A DNA stretch of 64,000 nt from Lactobacillus selangorensis (GTDB lineage Bacteria > Bacillota > Bacilli > Lactobacillales > Lactobacillaceae), in the NCBI RefSeq assembly GCF_001437205.1, contig NZ_JQAZ01000005.1, positions 1 to 64,000 on the forward strand. The letters are read 5' to 3'. Each line of letters starts with the position of its first letter. Within the stretch, counting starts at the first letter, position 1. Under the pieces are notes generated by a model. It was not told where the DNA came from. It did no database searches and saw only the letters and a list, made by a program, of their open reading frames with translations. A program made the translations under genes and the position numbers. Of this stretch, positions 8,641 to 17,471 are shown piece after piece.

Positions 8641-9822
8641 ATGGCTCAAAATGATTCAAATACAGCCCCAAAAGTAAATGTAAATAGTTTTTGGTTCAAG
8701 GCGGCGGTCCTTTCGATCTCGCTGCTGTCACAAGCGGCACCGGCCGTAGCCGGCACCATTCCGTTGATGCGCAAAACCTTTGCGGCCCAGCCGTTGTCGG
8801 CGGTCGAAACCTTGTCGACGGCGCCGAACTTGGGCATTATGATTTTTGTCATCTTAAGTGGCGTGGTTGCCCGTCAAATTGGGAATAAAGCAACGGTCCT
8901 GCTAGGCGCACTAATCGCCTTGATTTCAGGAATTACCCCCGTTTTCACGAGCAATTTTACGATTGTATTGCTCTCACGGTTCGTGCTCGGTGCTGGGATC
9001 GGCCTGTTCAATCCGTTGGCGTACAGCTATATTACCTATTTCTATCAAGGCAATGAACAAGCAACGATGCTAGGTTATCAAACCGCCGTTGCTAATTTCG
9101 GTTCGGCGGCTCTGACCTTTATCGCCGGCATGCTGATTTCCGATGGCTGGCATGCTGCCTATTGGGTCTACTTATCTGCTTTGATTATTTTACTGCTTGT
9201 GGCCTTCTTTATCCCGAATGTCAAAGCCAACAAGCAAAGTGCGACAAAACTGACCACCAACAAATCCGTCGTTGGTTACGCACTTTACATCCTGCTGATT
9301 TACGCTTCTTTCTACTGTGTCATCGTCAAATTAGCCTCTCTTTTGACCGAAAAAAGTTATGGGAACGGCAGTACTGCCAGCACGTTAATCAGTATCATGA
9401 CCATCGTCGGCGTCATCGCCAGCATTTTCTACGGCCGTTTTTACAAGGCCCTCAAGAAATTTGTTCTGCCAATTGCGGTTCTGGGTTTAGACATTTTGAT
9501 TGGTTTGATTGCCCTTTCCAATAATGTTTGGTTAACGGCCATTGAAGTCGGACTCGTCGGGGTCTGCTTCGTCATGGTCAATCCATATCTCTTCGGCCAA
9601 GCCAGCAATCATGGACCACAAGGTGCCGATACGGCGACCAGCTCACTGCTGCTGATGGGCATCAACTTAGGCTGCTTCGTGGCGCCGATGTTCATCGACT
9701 TCATTGCGAGTTTCTTCCACAATGAAACGGCCAGTTTTGCGCTGATTATTTCTAGTGTCCTGCTGATCGTGATCGGCGCCATCAATTTCGTGCTCGACCT
9801 CAAGCCGGCTAAGAAAGCCTGA
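8641..9822 (+). CDS. MFS transporter
   Basis: 393 residues with 12 predicted membrane helices. The loop 2-3 region is ARQIGNKATVLLGA, a weak form of MFS motif A, and RFVLGAGIGLFNPLAYSY is typical of helix 4-5. Drug or metabolite export is likely; the sequence does not show which. AAGGAGTGAG precedes the ATG. The codB promoter begins only 10 nt after its stop and no terminator separates them, so some read-through into the PyrR leader is possible. Confidence 0.9.
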   Translation: MAQNDSNTAPKVNVNSFWFKAAVLSISLLSQAAPAVAGTIPLMRKTFAAQPLSAVETLSTAPNLGIMIFVILSGVVARQIGNKATVLLGALIALISGITPVFTSNFTIVLLSRFVLGAGIGLFNPLAYSYITYFYQGNEQATMLGYQTAVANFGSAALTFIAGMLISDGWHAAYWVYLSALIILLLVAFFIPNVKANKQSATKLTTNKSVVGYALYILLIYASFYCVIVKLASLLTEKSYGNGSTASTLISIMTIVGVIASIFYGRFYKALKKFVLPIAVLGLDILIGLIALSNNVWLTAIEVGLVGVCFVMVNPYLFGQASNHGPQGADTATSSLLLMGINLGCFVAPMFIDFIASFFHNETASFALIISSVLLIVIGAINFVLDLKPAKKA

Positions 9823-9831
9823 AAATGACGG

Positions 9832-9860
9832 TTGACATTTCGTTCAGATTTTCCTACAAT
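9832..9860 (+). promoter_or_regulatory. sigma-A promoter of codBA
   Basis: TTGACA, a 17-nt spacer and TACAAT, about 30 nt before the PyrR site. Both hexamers are near consensus. Confidence 0.8.
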
Positions 9861-9884
9861 AATTGCAAGTTAAAAATGTCCTTT

Positions 9885-9966
9885 TAAAGGTAGTCCAGTG
9901 AGGCTAACAAGGGAGCGGCTGAAACATGCAAAGACCCGCTCTAGGTTTAGAGTGGGTCTTTTTGTG
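9885..9966 (+). promoter_or_regulatory. PyrR-dependent attenuator of codBA
   Basis: AGTCCAGTGAGGCT followed by AACAAGG (9892-9911) matches the PyrR-binding loop consensus of pyr operons (ARUCCNGNGAGGYU). It is followed by a terminator pairing AAAGACCC.CTCTA with TAGAG.GGGTCTTTTT (9930-9965). PyrR with UMP should favour the terminator, so cytosine uptake and deamination are switched off when pyrimidines are plentiful. Confidence 0.88.
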
Positions 9967-10008
9967 TCATCAGACTGCTTCCGCAACAAAGTGGAGGTTG
10001 GAAAATTT

Positions 10009-11373
10009 ATGGCAAAACAAGCAATTCATGCAACAACGACGGCAGAACGGTCGATGTCGTCCTGGGATCTCTTCGCCACGTGGATCGGCGCCAACGCCAA
10101 TAACGGCACGTGGTATATCGGCGGCGTCATCGCCGCCGCCGGTTTAGTCACAGCATCCAAATTGCTAATTTTAGTCGGCATCGGTTCATACGTTTTACTG
10201 GCACTAGCGTCCTACATGGGTTACAAAACGGGGGTTTCGGCGATGGGACTGACACGAGCCTCATTCGGCGTCAAAGGATCAATCCTGCCGTCACTGATTA
10301 ACGTCATCCAGTTTATCGGCTGGGCGGCGACCAATACGTATATTGCCGCCACGTCAATCAGCTTCATCCTGAAAGAAGTGCTCGGTTGGGCCAATAATCC
10401 CACCACCAATCACCTCAGTTTGATTTTCGGAATTCTGATCATGTCGGTCCTGCATTTAATCAGCATTTCGCTAGGTGAATGCTCGGTGCGCTGGATCGAA
10501 CGAGTCGGGATCATTTTGGTCATCATTTTTGTAACATGGGAATCGATTGTCGTTTTCACAATGGTTCCCTTTAAAGAATTGCTTGCTTGGCATCCGGCAG
10601 CTAAATCCATCTTGCCCAACGGAAAAGTGATCGATATCTTAGCGGCATTCAATTTGGCCTGGGTCACGGCTGCGGCCGACTTCAGCCGCTTTACATCCAG
10701 CAAGAAAGCCGCCACCACCTATTCGTTCTTAGGCGCCAACATCGGCTTAATCTGGTTTGCCTTTATCGGTTTGACCGCTACGATTGCAACGGCAGTTACG
10801 CTGAATCATTTTGACCCCAACAATGCCGACCCTAGTACCATTGCTGCTAAACTCGGCCTAGGCGTTTTAGCGCTGCTCGTCATCGTCCTGACTAGCACAA
10901 CTGCCAACGCTGTCAATTTGATGGCGGCCGGCTCCGCCCTGACCAATATTTTCCACAAGTTAAAGCTGACACCAGCCTTGTGGATTGTGACTTTGATTGC
11001 AACGGCGATTACCTTTATCCCCGTTTATGTGGCCAGTTTTCTGACGACCTTCGAAGCCTTTCTTGATGGAATCGGGATGCTGCTCGGACCGGAAATTGCA
11101 ATTTTCCTAATCGACTATTTTGTCCTCAAGCACCGGCATTACCAAGTCGACCAGTTAACCGCCGCCAATGGTGCCTATTGGTATCGTCATGGTTACAATT
11201 GGGCCGCTATCATTTCGTGGGGAATCGGCGTGGCCAGCTATCTATTTTTGAATCAATTCAGCCTGATCACCCAAACGACAGGCGCCACTTTCATCGCCAT
11301 GTTCATCACAGCTGGTGTCTATACGCTCGCCATGCAGTTCCAGCCTGCCGTCACATTTGCAAAGGAGAAATAA
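10009..11373 (+). CDS. codB: cytosine permease (NCS1 family)
   Basis: About 454 residues with 12 hydrophobic segments. The N-terminal SSWDLFATWIGANANNGTWYIGG and the TAAADFSRFT motif are those of NCS1 nucleobase transporters, and the protein is paired with a cytosine deaminase, which supports cytosine as substrate. It imports cytosine with a cation. The start at MAKQAIH follows TGGAGG by about 9 nt; an open frame starting at 9898 would run through the PyrR attenuator and is rejected. It ends one base before the codA start. Confidence 0.9.
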   Translation: MAKQAIHATTTAERSMSSWDLFATWIGANANNGTWYIGGVIAAAGLVTASKLLILVGIGSYVLLALASYMGYKTGVSAMGLTRASFGVKGSILPSLINVIQFIGWAATNTYIAATSISFILKEVLGWANNPTTNHLSLIFGILIMSVLHLISISLGECSVRWIERVGIILVIIFVTWESIVVFTMVPFKELLAWHPAAKSILPNGKVIDILAAFNLAWVTAAADFSRFTSSKKAATTYSFLGANIGLIWFAFIGLTATIATAVTLNHFDPNNADPSTIAAKLGLGVLALLVIVLTSTTANAVNLMAAGSALTNIFHKLKLTPALWIVTLIATAITFIPVYVASFLTTFEAFLDGIGMLLGPEIAIFLIDYFVLKHRHYQVDQLTAANGAYWYRHGYNWAAIISWGIGVASYLFLNQFSLITQTTGATFIAMFITAGVYTLAMQFQPAVTFAKEK

Positions 11374-11374
11374 C

Positions 11375-12610
11375 ATGTTAATCAAACAAGTCCATATTGA
11401 AAATGAAACCGAACCCCAAGACGTCCGTATTGAAGACGGCCAGTTTGCCGCCATTGCTTCACATCTGGAACCACATGCGAATGAACAAGTCTTTGATGCG
11501 ACGGACCAATTGATGCTGCCACCGTATGTCGATCCGCACGTTCATTTGGATTCCACCATGACGGCCGGCCAGCCTGAATGGAACGAATCTGGTACTTTGT
11601 TTGACGGCATCTGCATCTGGTCGGAACGTAAAAAATCTTTGACCCATGATGATGTGAAGCAGCGCGCCATTCAGGCACTGAAAATTCAAGCCAGCCATGG
11701 CATCCAATTTGTCCGCTCCCATGTCGATGTGACTGACCCCGATTTAGTTGCTTTGAAAGCCTTGATTGAAGTGCGCGCAGAGGTCAAAGACTGGATGGAA
11801 CTGCAGCTGGTCGCTTTTCCGCAGGAAGGAATTCTCTCCTTCCCGCATGGCAAAGAACTGATGGAAGAAGCCGCTAAAACCGGTGTCGATGTTATTGGTG
11901 CGATTCCCCATTACGAATTCAACCGGGAATATTCCGTCGAGTCGCTTCATTTTGCCTTCGATTTGGCTCAGAAATACGATTTGCTGTTCGATGCCCATAC
12001 CGATGAAATCGACGACCCCAATTCACGCAGCCTCGAAACAGTCGCTACTTTAGCACTGGAAACCGGTATGAAGGATAAGGTAACCGCCTCACACACAACA
12101 GCAATGGGCTCTTACAACGATGCCTATACGTATAAATTGATGCGGCTGCTCAAAATGTCGGGCATGAACTTCATTTCCAATCCGCTTGTCAACATGTTTC
12201 TTGGCGGCCGGTTCGATACCTATCCAAAACGGCGGGGCCTGACACGTGTCAAAGAACTGACCGAAAACGGCATCAATGTAGCCTTTGGCGAGGATGATAT
12301 CAAGGACCCTTGGTACCCAATGGGCGATGGCAACATGCTCGATGTGCTCCATGAAGGTTTGCATGCCACTCAAATGATGGGCTATTCGCAAATTATGAAT
12401 TCTTATCAATTTGTAACGACGCATGGGGCCAAGGCAATGCACGTCATGGATCATTATGGCATTGCAGTCGGCAAACCAGCCAACTTTATGCTGCTGGACA
12501 GCACCAATTTCTACGACGCTCTGAATACACGTGCCGCCGTGACACTATCCGTACATCATGGCAATATCATCAGTGAAACCAAACCAGCTGAAAATAAATT
12601 ATTTATCTGA
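11375..12610 (+). CDS. codA: cytosine deaminase
   Basis: 411 residues, amidohydrolase superfamily, converting cytosine to uracil and ammonia. Metal ligands are visible as HVHLD near residue 60, DAHTDEIDD, SHTTAMGSYNDAY and FGEDDIKDPWYPMG; the segment NPLVNMFLGGRFDTYPKRRGLTRVKEL is typical of E. coli CodA. AAAGGAG, overlapping the end of codB, precedes the ATG. Uracil made here enters salvage through Upp, which explains the PyrR control of the operon. A shared terminator follows. Confidence 0.93.
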   Translation: MLIKQVHIENETEPQDVRIEDGQFAAIASHLEPHANEQVFDATDQLMLPPYVDPHVHLDSTMTAGQPEWNESGTLFDGICIWSERKKSLTHDDVKQRAIQALKIQASHGIQFVRSHVDVTDPDLVALKALIEVRAEVKDWMELQLVAFPQEGILSFPHGKELMEEAAKTGVDVIGAIPHYEFNREYSVESLHFAFDLAQKYDLLFDAHTDEIDDPNSRSLETVATLALETGMKDKVTASHTTAMGSYNDAYTYKLMRLLKMSGMNFISNPLVNMFLGGRFDTYPKRRGLTRVKELTENGINVAFGEDDIKDPWYPMGDGNMLDVLHEGLHATQMMGYSQIMNSYQFVTTHGAKAMHVMDHYGIAVGKPANFMLLDSTNFYDALNTRAAVTLSVHHGNIISETKPAENKLFI

Positions 12611-12616
12611 TCAATT

Positions 12617-12661
12617 TAAAAAAGCAAGCCCATGACAATAACTTGAGGCTTGCTTTTTTAT
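12617..12661. terminator. bidirectional terminator, codA/hlyIII
   Basis: AAAAAAGCAAGCC pairs with GGCTTGCTTTTTT around a 16-nt loop, with T-runs on both strands. Confidence 0.88.
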
Positions 12662-13318
12662 TTACAGATTCAAATAAATCGATAGAAACATGCAGGTCGT
12701 CCCTAACATCACAAAGAGGTGCCAGATGAGGTGGCCGGCTAAACCGCCTTTGAAACGACGGGTGATGCTGTAAATAACGGCCCCAAGTGTAAAGACAATC
12801 CCGCCAGCGACTAACAGCCAGAAACCGCTGGTCGAAAGATTGGCATATAACGGTTTGACGGCCAGCATGCACAACCACCCCATCGCCACATAAATGGTCG
12901 TCTCGACGTTTTGAAAACGACCATCCGTTAAAATATGCAGCAAAATGCCGCCGATGGCTAATAACCAAATTCCAGCTAGCAGCCAGCGCCCCAGCGTATT
13001 AGCGATCACGATCAGGCAGTACGGCGTATATGTGCCGGCAATCAGCAGAAAGATGTTGCTGTGGTCGATGATTTGAAAAAAACGGTGGACTTTCGTAAAG
13101 ACGAAACTGTGATACAACGTCGACGCTAGGTATAAACTGATCAGCGTCACACTATAGATGACCAGACTAGTCATCTCAATCTGATCGAGCTGCAGATAAT
13201 CGGCTTTGCCAAATAAGAAGGCTAAAGCAATCAGACTGCCAATCAAACCGATGCCGTGCGTCACAGCATTTAAGATTTCTAAAACGATGGTTGTAGTGGT
13301 AATCGAGCGCTTCTGCAT
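12662..13318 (-). CDS. hemolysin III / PAQR family membrane protein
   Basis: About 218 residues with seven hydrophobic segments. The first-helix EILNAVTHGIG, the SLYLASTLYHS motif and HSNIFLLIAGTYTPY are diagnostic of the HlyIII/YplQ branch of PAQR proteins, with conserved histidines that bind zinc in the adiponectin-receptor relatives. Role is probably membrane-lipid homeostasis; haemolytic activity should not be assumed. An in-frame GTG lies 8 codons upstream, but the ATG at MQKRS has AAAGGA at suitable spacing. Confidence 0.92.
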   Translation of the reverse strand: MQKRSITTTTIVLEILNAVTHGIGLIGSLIALAFLFGKADYLQLDQIEMTSLVIYSVTLISLYLASTLYHSFVFTKVHRFFQIIDHSNIFLLIAGTYTPYCLIVIANTLGRWLLAGIWLLAIGGILLHILTDGRFQNVETTIYVAMGWLCMLAVKPLYANLSTSGFWLLVAGGIVFTLGAVIYSITRRFKGGLAGHLIWHLFVMLGTTCMFLSIYLNL

Positions 13319-13460
13319 CTGATCCACATCCTTTCTTTGCACCTAGTATAAAGACATGTAAATGAATAGTCAACCACACATAGAATTTTATTCTACATGA
13401 TGCCATCAGCCGCAAAATGTGGCATAATAGGAACAACTAATAATGAAACGAGGCACCACC

Positions 13461-13958
13461 ATGACAAGTTTTCAAACTTGGCGCCGCACCTTTCAGCAGC
13501 AACGGATGCCCGCCTGGGATGAACTACCCGATTTAGAACTATATATGGACCAAGTAATCAGCAAGGTCAACCAGTATCTCGATCCAATCCTGCAAACACA
13601 GATCACCAAAACGATGATTAATAGTTATGTCAAAAAGGAATTGGTCGAACGGCCGGTCAAAAAGCGTTACACACGCAACCAATTAGCCGAACTACTGATG
13701 ATCAGTTTTTACAAAACCGTCTTTTCGCTCGATGAAATTCAGAAAATGCTGACACGAATGACAGCACATCAGCCGCTCGAAGCCGCCTACTCTCATTGGA
13801 TCGAACTGGTCAATGCCGAACTGAGCGCCTTGGACAAACCGACCGAACTGCCGTCCGAAACGCCCTCTTTGCAGATGTCGCAGCAGATTGCCATCCGAAC
13901 AGTCCTCTACAAACTCGTCAGCACCGCATTGATTCAAGTCGACCCGCAATCTAACTAA
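13461..13958 (+). CDS. DUF1836 protein
   Basis: About 165 residues. Segments such as INSYVKKELVERPVKKRYTRNQLAELLMISFYKTVFSLDEI are typical of DUF1836, a Firmicutes family that resembles a MerR-like helix-turn-helix with a helical tail. DNA binding is likely but unproven. The start MTSFQTW follows ACGAGGCACC; an earlier in-frame ATG at 13443 lacks a site. Directly upstream of a TetR regulator, separated by 54 nt that include a separate ribosome binding site. Confidence 0.82.
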   Translation: MTSFQTWRRTFQQQRMPAWDELPDLELYMDQVISKVNQYLDPILQTQITKTMINSYVKKELVERPVKKRYTRNQLAELLMISFYKTVFSLDEIQKMLTRMTAHQPLEAAYSHWIELVNAELSALDKPTELPSETPSLQMSQQIAIRTVLYKLVSTALIQVDPQSN

Positions 13959-14012
13959 TTTGAACAGATTAGACTGAATATTGTATACTTTGTACATAGG
14001 AGGTCGGACAAA

Positions 14013-14639
14013 ATGACAGCTGCAGAAAAATTAACAATCAAATTGAATCACATTGTTCTCGTCAAAGGCTTTGAGCAATTATCGATGACGCAATTAGCTA
14101 AATTGGCCGGTGTCAGTCGGGCGACGCTTTATGCTTATTTCAAAAATAAGGATGAGATTGTCCGTTCCGTCGTCGATCGGCATGACCAGTTTATTCAGCA
14201 GCATGCAATCCCCACCGAGATTAAGGCGGAAGATGTGCCGACCGTTTTGCTGAATGCCCTGCTGGTTATCGGTTCGACGACCGACCAGTTCGAACAGGAA
14301 CTGCAGCACAGCATGCCGCAGCTCTATCGGACGTTCTATCAGACTTATCGCCATTATTTAGCTGATTTGGAAGCTTATTATGCGCAGGCTGAACAGCAAG
14401 GCATTATGCGCACCGACGCCCATCCCCACTATTTAGTCTTTCAGAATATTCTGAATGTGCGGGGGACCCTGAAACAGGTCGAACAGCATCATCTGACCCT
14501 TGAAAAAGGCGCCCATTTCTTACGGGACTATTTCCAAGTCCAGCTAACAGTACTTTTCAAGCTCGACCAGCCGCTGCTGCCCGCTGCACTCGTCCAGCGC
14601 ATTTTGGCCGAATATGAAGCAACTTATTCGTTATTTTAA
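14013..14639 (+). CDS. TetR/AcrR-family regulator
   Basis: 208 residues. The N-terminal HTH reads LSMTQLAKLAGVSRATLYAYFKNKDEIVRSVVDRH; the rest is the helical ligand-binding and dimerisation domain. TAGGAGG precedes the ATG. It may be cotranscribed with the DUF1836 gene. No transporter or enzyme target adjoins it directly except the convergent SDR gene. Confidence 0.92.
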   Translation: MTAAEKLTIKLNHIVLVKGFEQLSMTQLAKLAGVSRATLYAYFKNKDEIVRSVVDRHDQFIQQHAIPTEIKAEDVPTVLLNALLVIGSTTDQFEQELQHSMPQLYRTFYQTYRHYLADLEAYYAQAEQQGIMRTDAHPHYLVFQNILNVRGTLKQVEQHHLTLEKGAHFLRDYFQVQLTVLFKLDQPLLPAALVQRILAEYEATYSLF

Positions 14640-14672
14640 AAAGGATGTGACATTCGTCACATCCTTTTTTTA
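14637..14672. terminator. bidirectional terminator
   Basis: AAAAAGGATGTGAC pairs with GTCACATCCTTTTTT around a short ATTC loop; serves tetR and the convergent SDR gene. Confidence 0.9.
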
Positions 14673-15416
14673 ACCTTTTTGATGAATCGATTGCAAAATC
14701 AATTCATCAATTTCAACGTTGCCGGGCTGTTCGATGGCATAAGCAACAGCATTCGCAATATCTTTTGTGACCAGTCCAGCATTCAGTTCGGCATTATGCA
14801 CTGATTTCTGGACTTCTGGGTTGGATGAACCGGTATATAGATTAGTGCTGACGTTGCCTGGTGAAATCATGGCTACCCGAATACATTTCGTCGGTCCTTC
14901 TTCAGCCCGCAGTCCATTCATGATGGCTCGCAAGGCATATTTAGTGCCAGCATAGACAGCATTGCCTGGCGACACCCGATGACCAGCAATTGAATCAGTG
15001 GCAATAATCTGACCGCCACCCTGTTGCTCCATGATTGGAATCACTTCACCAATCGCATACAGAACACCTTTGAGGTTGACATCAATCGTTTGATCCCATT
15101 CATGATACTTGTTTTCACGGAGATACGACAACGGCATCAACCCTGCATTGGCAAATAAGACATCAATCTTGTGAAATTTTTCTAAGGCGAACTGAACTAG
15201 GGCCGCCACCTGACCATGGTCGGTGACATCGGTGACGCAGTAAACGGCTGTCCCGCCGGCTTGGTTGATCGTATCGGCAACCTGTTTCAGCTTGGCTTCA
15301 TTACGGGCCGCTAAAACAATTTTAGCGCCTTTTTGGGCCAGCACACGTGCGGTTTCAGCTCCAATTCCGCTGGATGCCCCTGTAATCACGATCACTTTAT
15401 CTTTCGTTTCCGTCAT
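14670..15416 (-). CDS. short-chain dehydrogenase/reductase
   Basis: 248 residues, classical SDR. The nucleotide site is TGASSGIGAETAR, followed by NAG in LFANAGLMPL; the catalytic set is Ser in ATDSIAGH, Tyr and Lys in YAGTKYA. It should reduce or oxidise a carbonyl with NAD(P)H. It follows padR on the same strand with an 80-nt gap, so it may belong to the PadR-controlled response to phenolic compounds; that link is inference. Confidence 0.92.
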   Translation of the reverse strand: MTETKDKVIVITGASSGIGAETARVLAQKGAKIVLAARNEAKLKQVADTINQAGGTAVYCVTDVTDHGQVAALVQFALEKFHKIDVLFANAGLMPLSYLRENKYHEWDQTIDVNLKGVLYAIGEVIPIMEQQGGGQIIATDSIAGHRVSPGNAVYAGTKYALRAIMNGLRAEEGPTKCIRVAMISPGNVSTNLYTGSSNPEVQKSVHNAELNAGLVTKDIANAVAYAIEQPGNVEIDELILQSIHQKG

Positions 15417-15496
15417 TTCAAAGCCCCCCCTTTTAACTTGTCTTCAGTATAAATCGGGGCGGCTGAAAAAGTTTGAAATGACGAACAAACCGCCGT

Positions 15497-16039
15497 TTAA
15501 GCAGTCAAATTGCTGATTGTATTGGTCAGCCACTGGCAATAATCCTGTTCACGGCTGATTGCATGCTGCAGAATCAAAAAATGCCCATAGGCTTCAATGT
15601 GTGCGGCGTCCGGAAATTTCTGTGCCATTTGGTCCTGCAAATGATTGCGTTTCTGCTGGTGCAGCTGCAACTGTGTCGTCAGCATCGGCAATAAGCGTCC
15701 ATCCTGCCGGTCGCGAATAAAATATAATTTTAAAATGAATTCATCTTTGTTGGCATTCAGTTTTGTCACCGGCTCATTGAGCCAATCGGCCAGCTCCTGT
15801 TGGCCGTCCGGAGTGATTGCATACCGTTTTCGTTCCAATTTTTCGCCGGTCACTTCTAATTGGTGAGTAATCAGCTGATCGTGTTCCATCCGTTTTAATA
15901 AGGGGTAAATCTGGCTGTGCTGTGCCAACCAGAACTCCCCAATATCCGAATCGAAAGCCTTAGTCAGCTCATAACCGGTCACCGGCCGTTCGTTAATCAG
16001 CCCTAGAATGATGTATTTTAAAGTATTTCGTTGTGCCAT
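15497..16039 (-). CDS. padR: PadR-type repressor of phenolic acid decarboxylase
   Basis: 180 residues. The N-terminal winged helix (LKYIILGLINERPVTGYELTKAF ... EFWLAQHSQIYPLLKRMEHDQLITHQ) is the PadR family signature, and the C-terminal helical half is the usual dimerisation domain. It is divergent from padC with one palindromic operator between them. In Lactiplantibacillus plantarum and Bacillus subtilis PadR represses padC until p-coumaric or ferulic acid is present; the same circuit is expected here. AAGGAG precedes the ATG. Confidence 0.94.
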   Translation of the reverse strand: MAQRNTLKYIILGLINERPVTGYELTKAFDSDIGEFWLAQHSQIYPLLKRMEHDQLITHQLEVTGEKLERKRYAITPDGQQELADWLNEPVTKLNANKDEFILKLYFIRDRQDGRLLPMLTTQLQLHQQKRNHLQDQMAQKFPDAAHIEAYGHFLILQHAISREQDYCQWLTNTISNLTA

Positions 16040-16097
16040 GATATTTCTCCTTGACGAATAATTGGCTTCAGTATATCATAATCAAGTCGACACAATC

Positions 16098-16113
16098 ATG
16101 TAATTATTTACAT
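16098..16113. promoter_or_regulatory. PadR operator
   Basis: ATGT-N8-ACAT, with arms extended to ATGTAA/TTACAT, midway between padR and padC. The ATGT-N8-ACAT pattern is the described PadR recognition sequence. Confidence 0.88.
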
Positions 16114-16148
16114 GTTTTTAATTACTTAATTTTAGGAGGAACATTCAC

Positions 16149-16703
16149 ATGACAAATAAGAATCACATGGATAAACATTTCACTACTTTAGATGATTTTT
16201 TAGGCACCCACTTTATTTACACTTATGACAACGGCTGGGAATACGAATGGTATGCTAAAAACGATCACACCGTTGATTATCGGATTCACGGCGGCATGGT
16301 CGGCGGACGCTGGGTCACTGATCAGCCAGCCGATATCGTCATGCTGACAGCCGGTATTTACAAAATCTCATGGACAGAACCAACTGGTACCGATCTGGCC
16401 CTTGATTTTCTGCCGAATGAATTGAAACTGCACGGCACGATTTTCTTCCCGAAATGGGTCGAAGAGCATCCTGAAATCACGGTCACTTATCAGAACGAAC
16501 ACATTGATTTAATGCATGAATCCCGTGAAAAATACGCCACCTATCCTAAATTAGTCGTGCCTGAATTTGCCCAAATCACCTACATGGGCGATGCCGGTCA
16601 AAATAACAACGCCGTCATCAGCGAAGCACCCTATGCCGGAATGCCGAATGACATTCGCAATGGCAACTACTATGATGACCATTACCAGCGCTTGAATAAA
16701 TAA
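16149..16703 (+). CDS. padC: phenolic acid decarboxylase
   Basis: 184 residues; decarboxylates p-coumaric, caffeic and ferulic acids to 4-vinyl phenols, a detoxification step of plant-associated lactobacilli. The family hallmarks are clear: [32 protein letters not shown] with the catalytic Arg/Tyr neighbourhood, and [24 protein letters not shown] precedes the ATG. It is monocistronic, divergent from padR and controlled by the operator between them. Confidence 0.97.
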   Translation: MTNKNHMDKHFTTLDDFLGTHFIYTYDNGWEYEWYAKNDHTVDYRIHGGMVGGRWVTDQPADIVMLTAGIYKISWTEPTGTDLALDFLPNELKLHGTIFFPKWVEEHPEITVTYQNEHIDLMHESREKYATYPKLVVPEFAQITYMGDAGQNNNAVISEAPYAGMPNDIRNGNYYDDHYQRLNK

Positions 16704-16713
16704 CATCAAAAAA

Positions 16714-16807
16714 GGGGGAGCGTGACAGAAGTCGCTTTTTGACTTCGTTGTCACGCCCCCGCGAGGACAGCTAGGCATTTACTAGCTTTGTAAAAGCTAG
16801 TAAATGC
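16714..16807. repeat. structured intergenic element (two strong hairpins)
   Basis: Two hairpins lie in tandem after padC. The first (16714-16761) pairs GGGGG.GCGTGACA with TGTCACGCCCCC and has AAGTC/GACTT inside. The second (16775-16807) is a perfect 15-bp stem, GCATTTACTAGCTTT with its complement around GTA. Short GCG arms flank it. Neither has a T tail, so they are not simple terminators. It may be a dispersed REP-like repeat or a structured RNA; no second copy is present in this window. Confidence 0.55.
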
Positions 16808-16847
16808 CAGATGGCTACCGCGTTTAGCAAATTTATACTGTTAAAAC

Positions 16848-16894
16848 AAAAATGACTCTTTAAATGCAATTTTTGCATTTAAAGAGTCATTTTT
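16848..16894. terminator. bidirectional terminator padC/gpx
   Basis: AAAAATGACTCTTTAAATGC forms a perfect 20-bp stem around AATTTT. T-runs on both strands. A smaller GAGACA/TGTCTC hairpin with a T7 run follows at 16902-16927 on the plus strand. Confidence 0.88.
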
Positions 16895-16928
16895 CGTGAA
16901 AGAGACACCTATGTCTCAGCTTTTTTTG

Positions 16929-17399
16929 TTATGCTTTCAACGCTGCTTCAACATCCGGTAGAATCGTTTCCGGCTTTGTTTTCGGTGAATAACGATGCAG
17001 CACATTGCCGTTGCGATCAATCAAAAATTTGGTAAAGTTCCATTTGATGCGGCCCGAATCAGTGGCTTGTTTGAGATAAGCAAACAACGGATCTTCGTCA
17101 TCGCCGTTGACGCGCACTAGTTTCGTCATTGGAAATGTCACGCCGTAATGGACCTGACAGTAATCACTTGTTTCCGCATCCGTCTTCATTTCCTGATGAA
17201 ACTGATTGGATGGCAGTCCTAATATAGCGAGCCCCTGATCATGATACTGCTGATACATGGCTTCGAACCCTTTCAATTGCGGGGCAAAGCCGCATTTGCT
17301 CGCCGTGTTCATGACCAGTAGCACTTGGCCGCGATATTGGCCGAAGTCAATTGGAGCGCCATTCATTTCTGTTTCTTTGAAATCGTAAATACTTGTCAT
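16929..17399 (-). CDS. glutathione peroxidase family (thiol peroxidase)
   Basis: About 156 residues. The peroxidatic residue is Cys36 in NTASKCGFAPQ, the partner motif is ILGLPSNQF, and the WNFTKFLID segment supplies the Trp/Asn of the catalytic tetrad. A cysteine replaces selenocysteine, as in bacterial BsaA/Gpx enzymes, which usually take electrons from thioredoxin rather than glutathione. It detoxifies peroxides in the cytoplasm. The ATG at MTSIYD has GGAGG 8 nt upstream; a GTG three codons earlier is too close to that site. Confidence 0.92.
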   Translation of the reverse strand: MTSIYDFKETEMNGAPIDFGQYRGQVLLVMNTASKCGFAPQLKGFEAMYQQYHDQGLAILGLPSNQFHQEMKTDAETSDYCQVHYGVTFPMTKLVRVNGDDEDPLFAYLKQATDSGRIKWNFTKFLIDRNGNVLHRYSPKTKPETILPDVEAALKA

Positions 17400-17471
17400 C
17401 TCAGCCACCTCCAGTAGATTTAGGATCAGTATACCAACTTTGCCGCTTTGAAAACCACTTTCTGATAAATT

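Noticed and set aside
9898-10008. N-terminal extension of the cytosine permease by 37 residues
   Set aside because: It would translate the PyrR site and terminator hairpin; the ATG at 10009 has its own GGAGG and the mature NCS1 sequence starts there.
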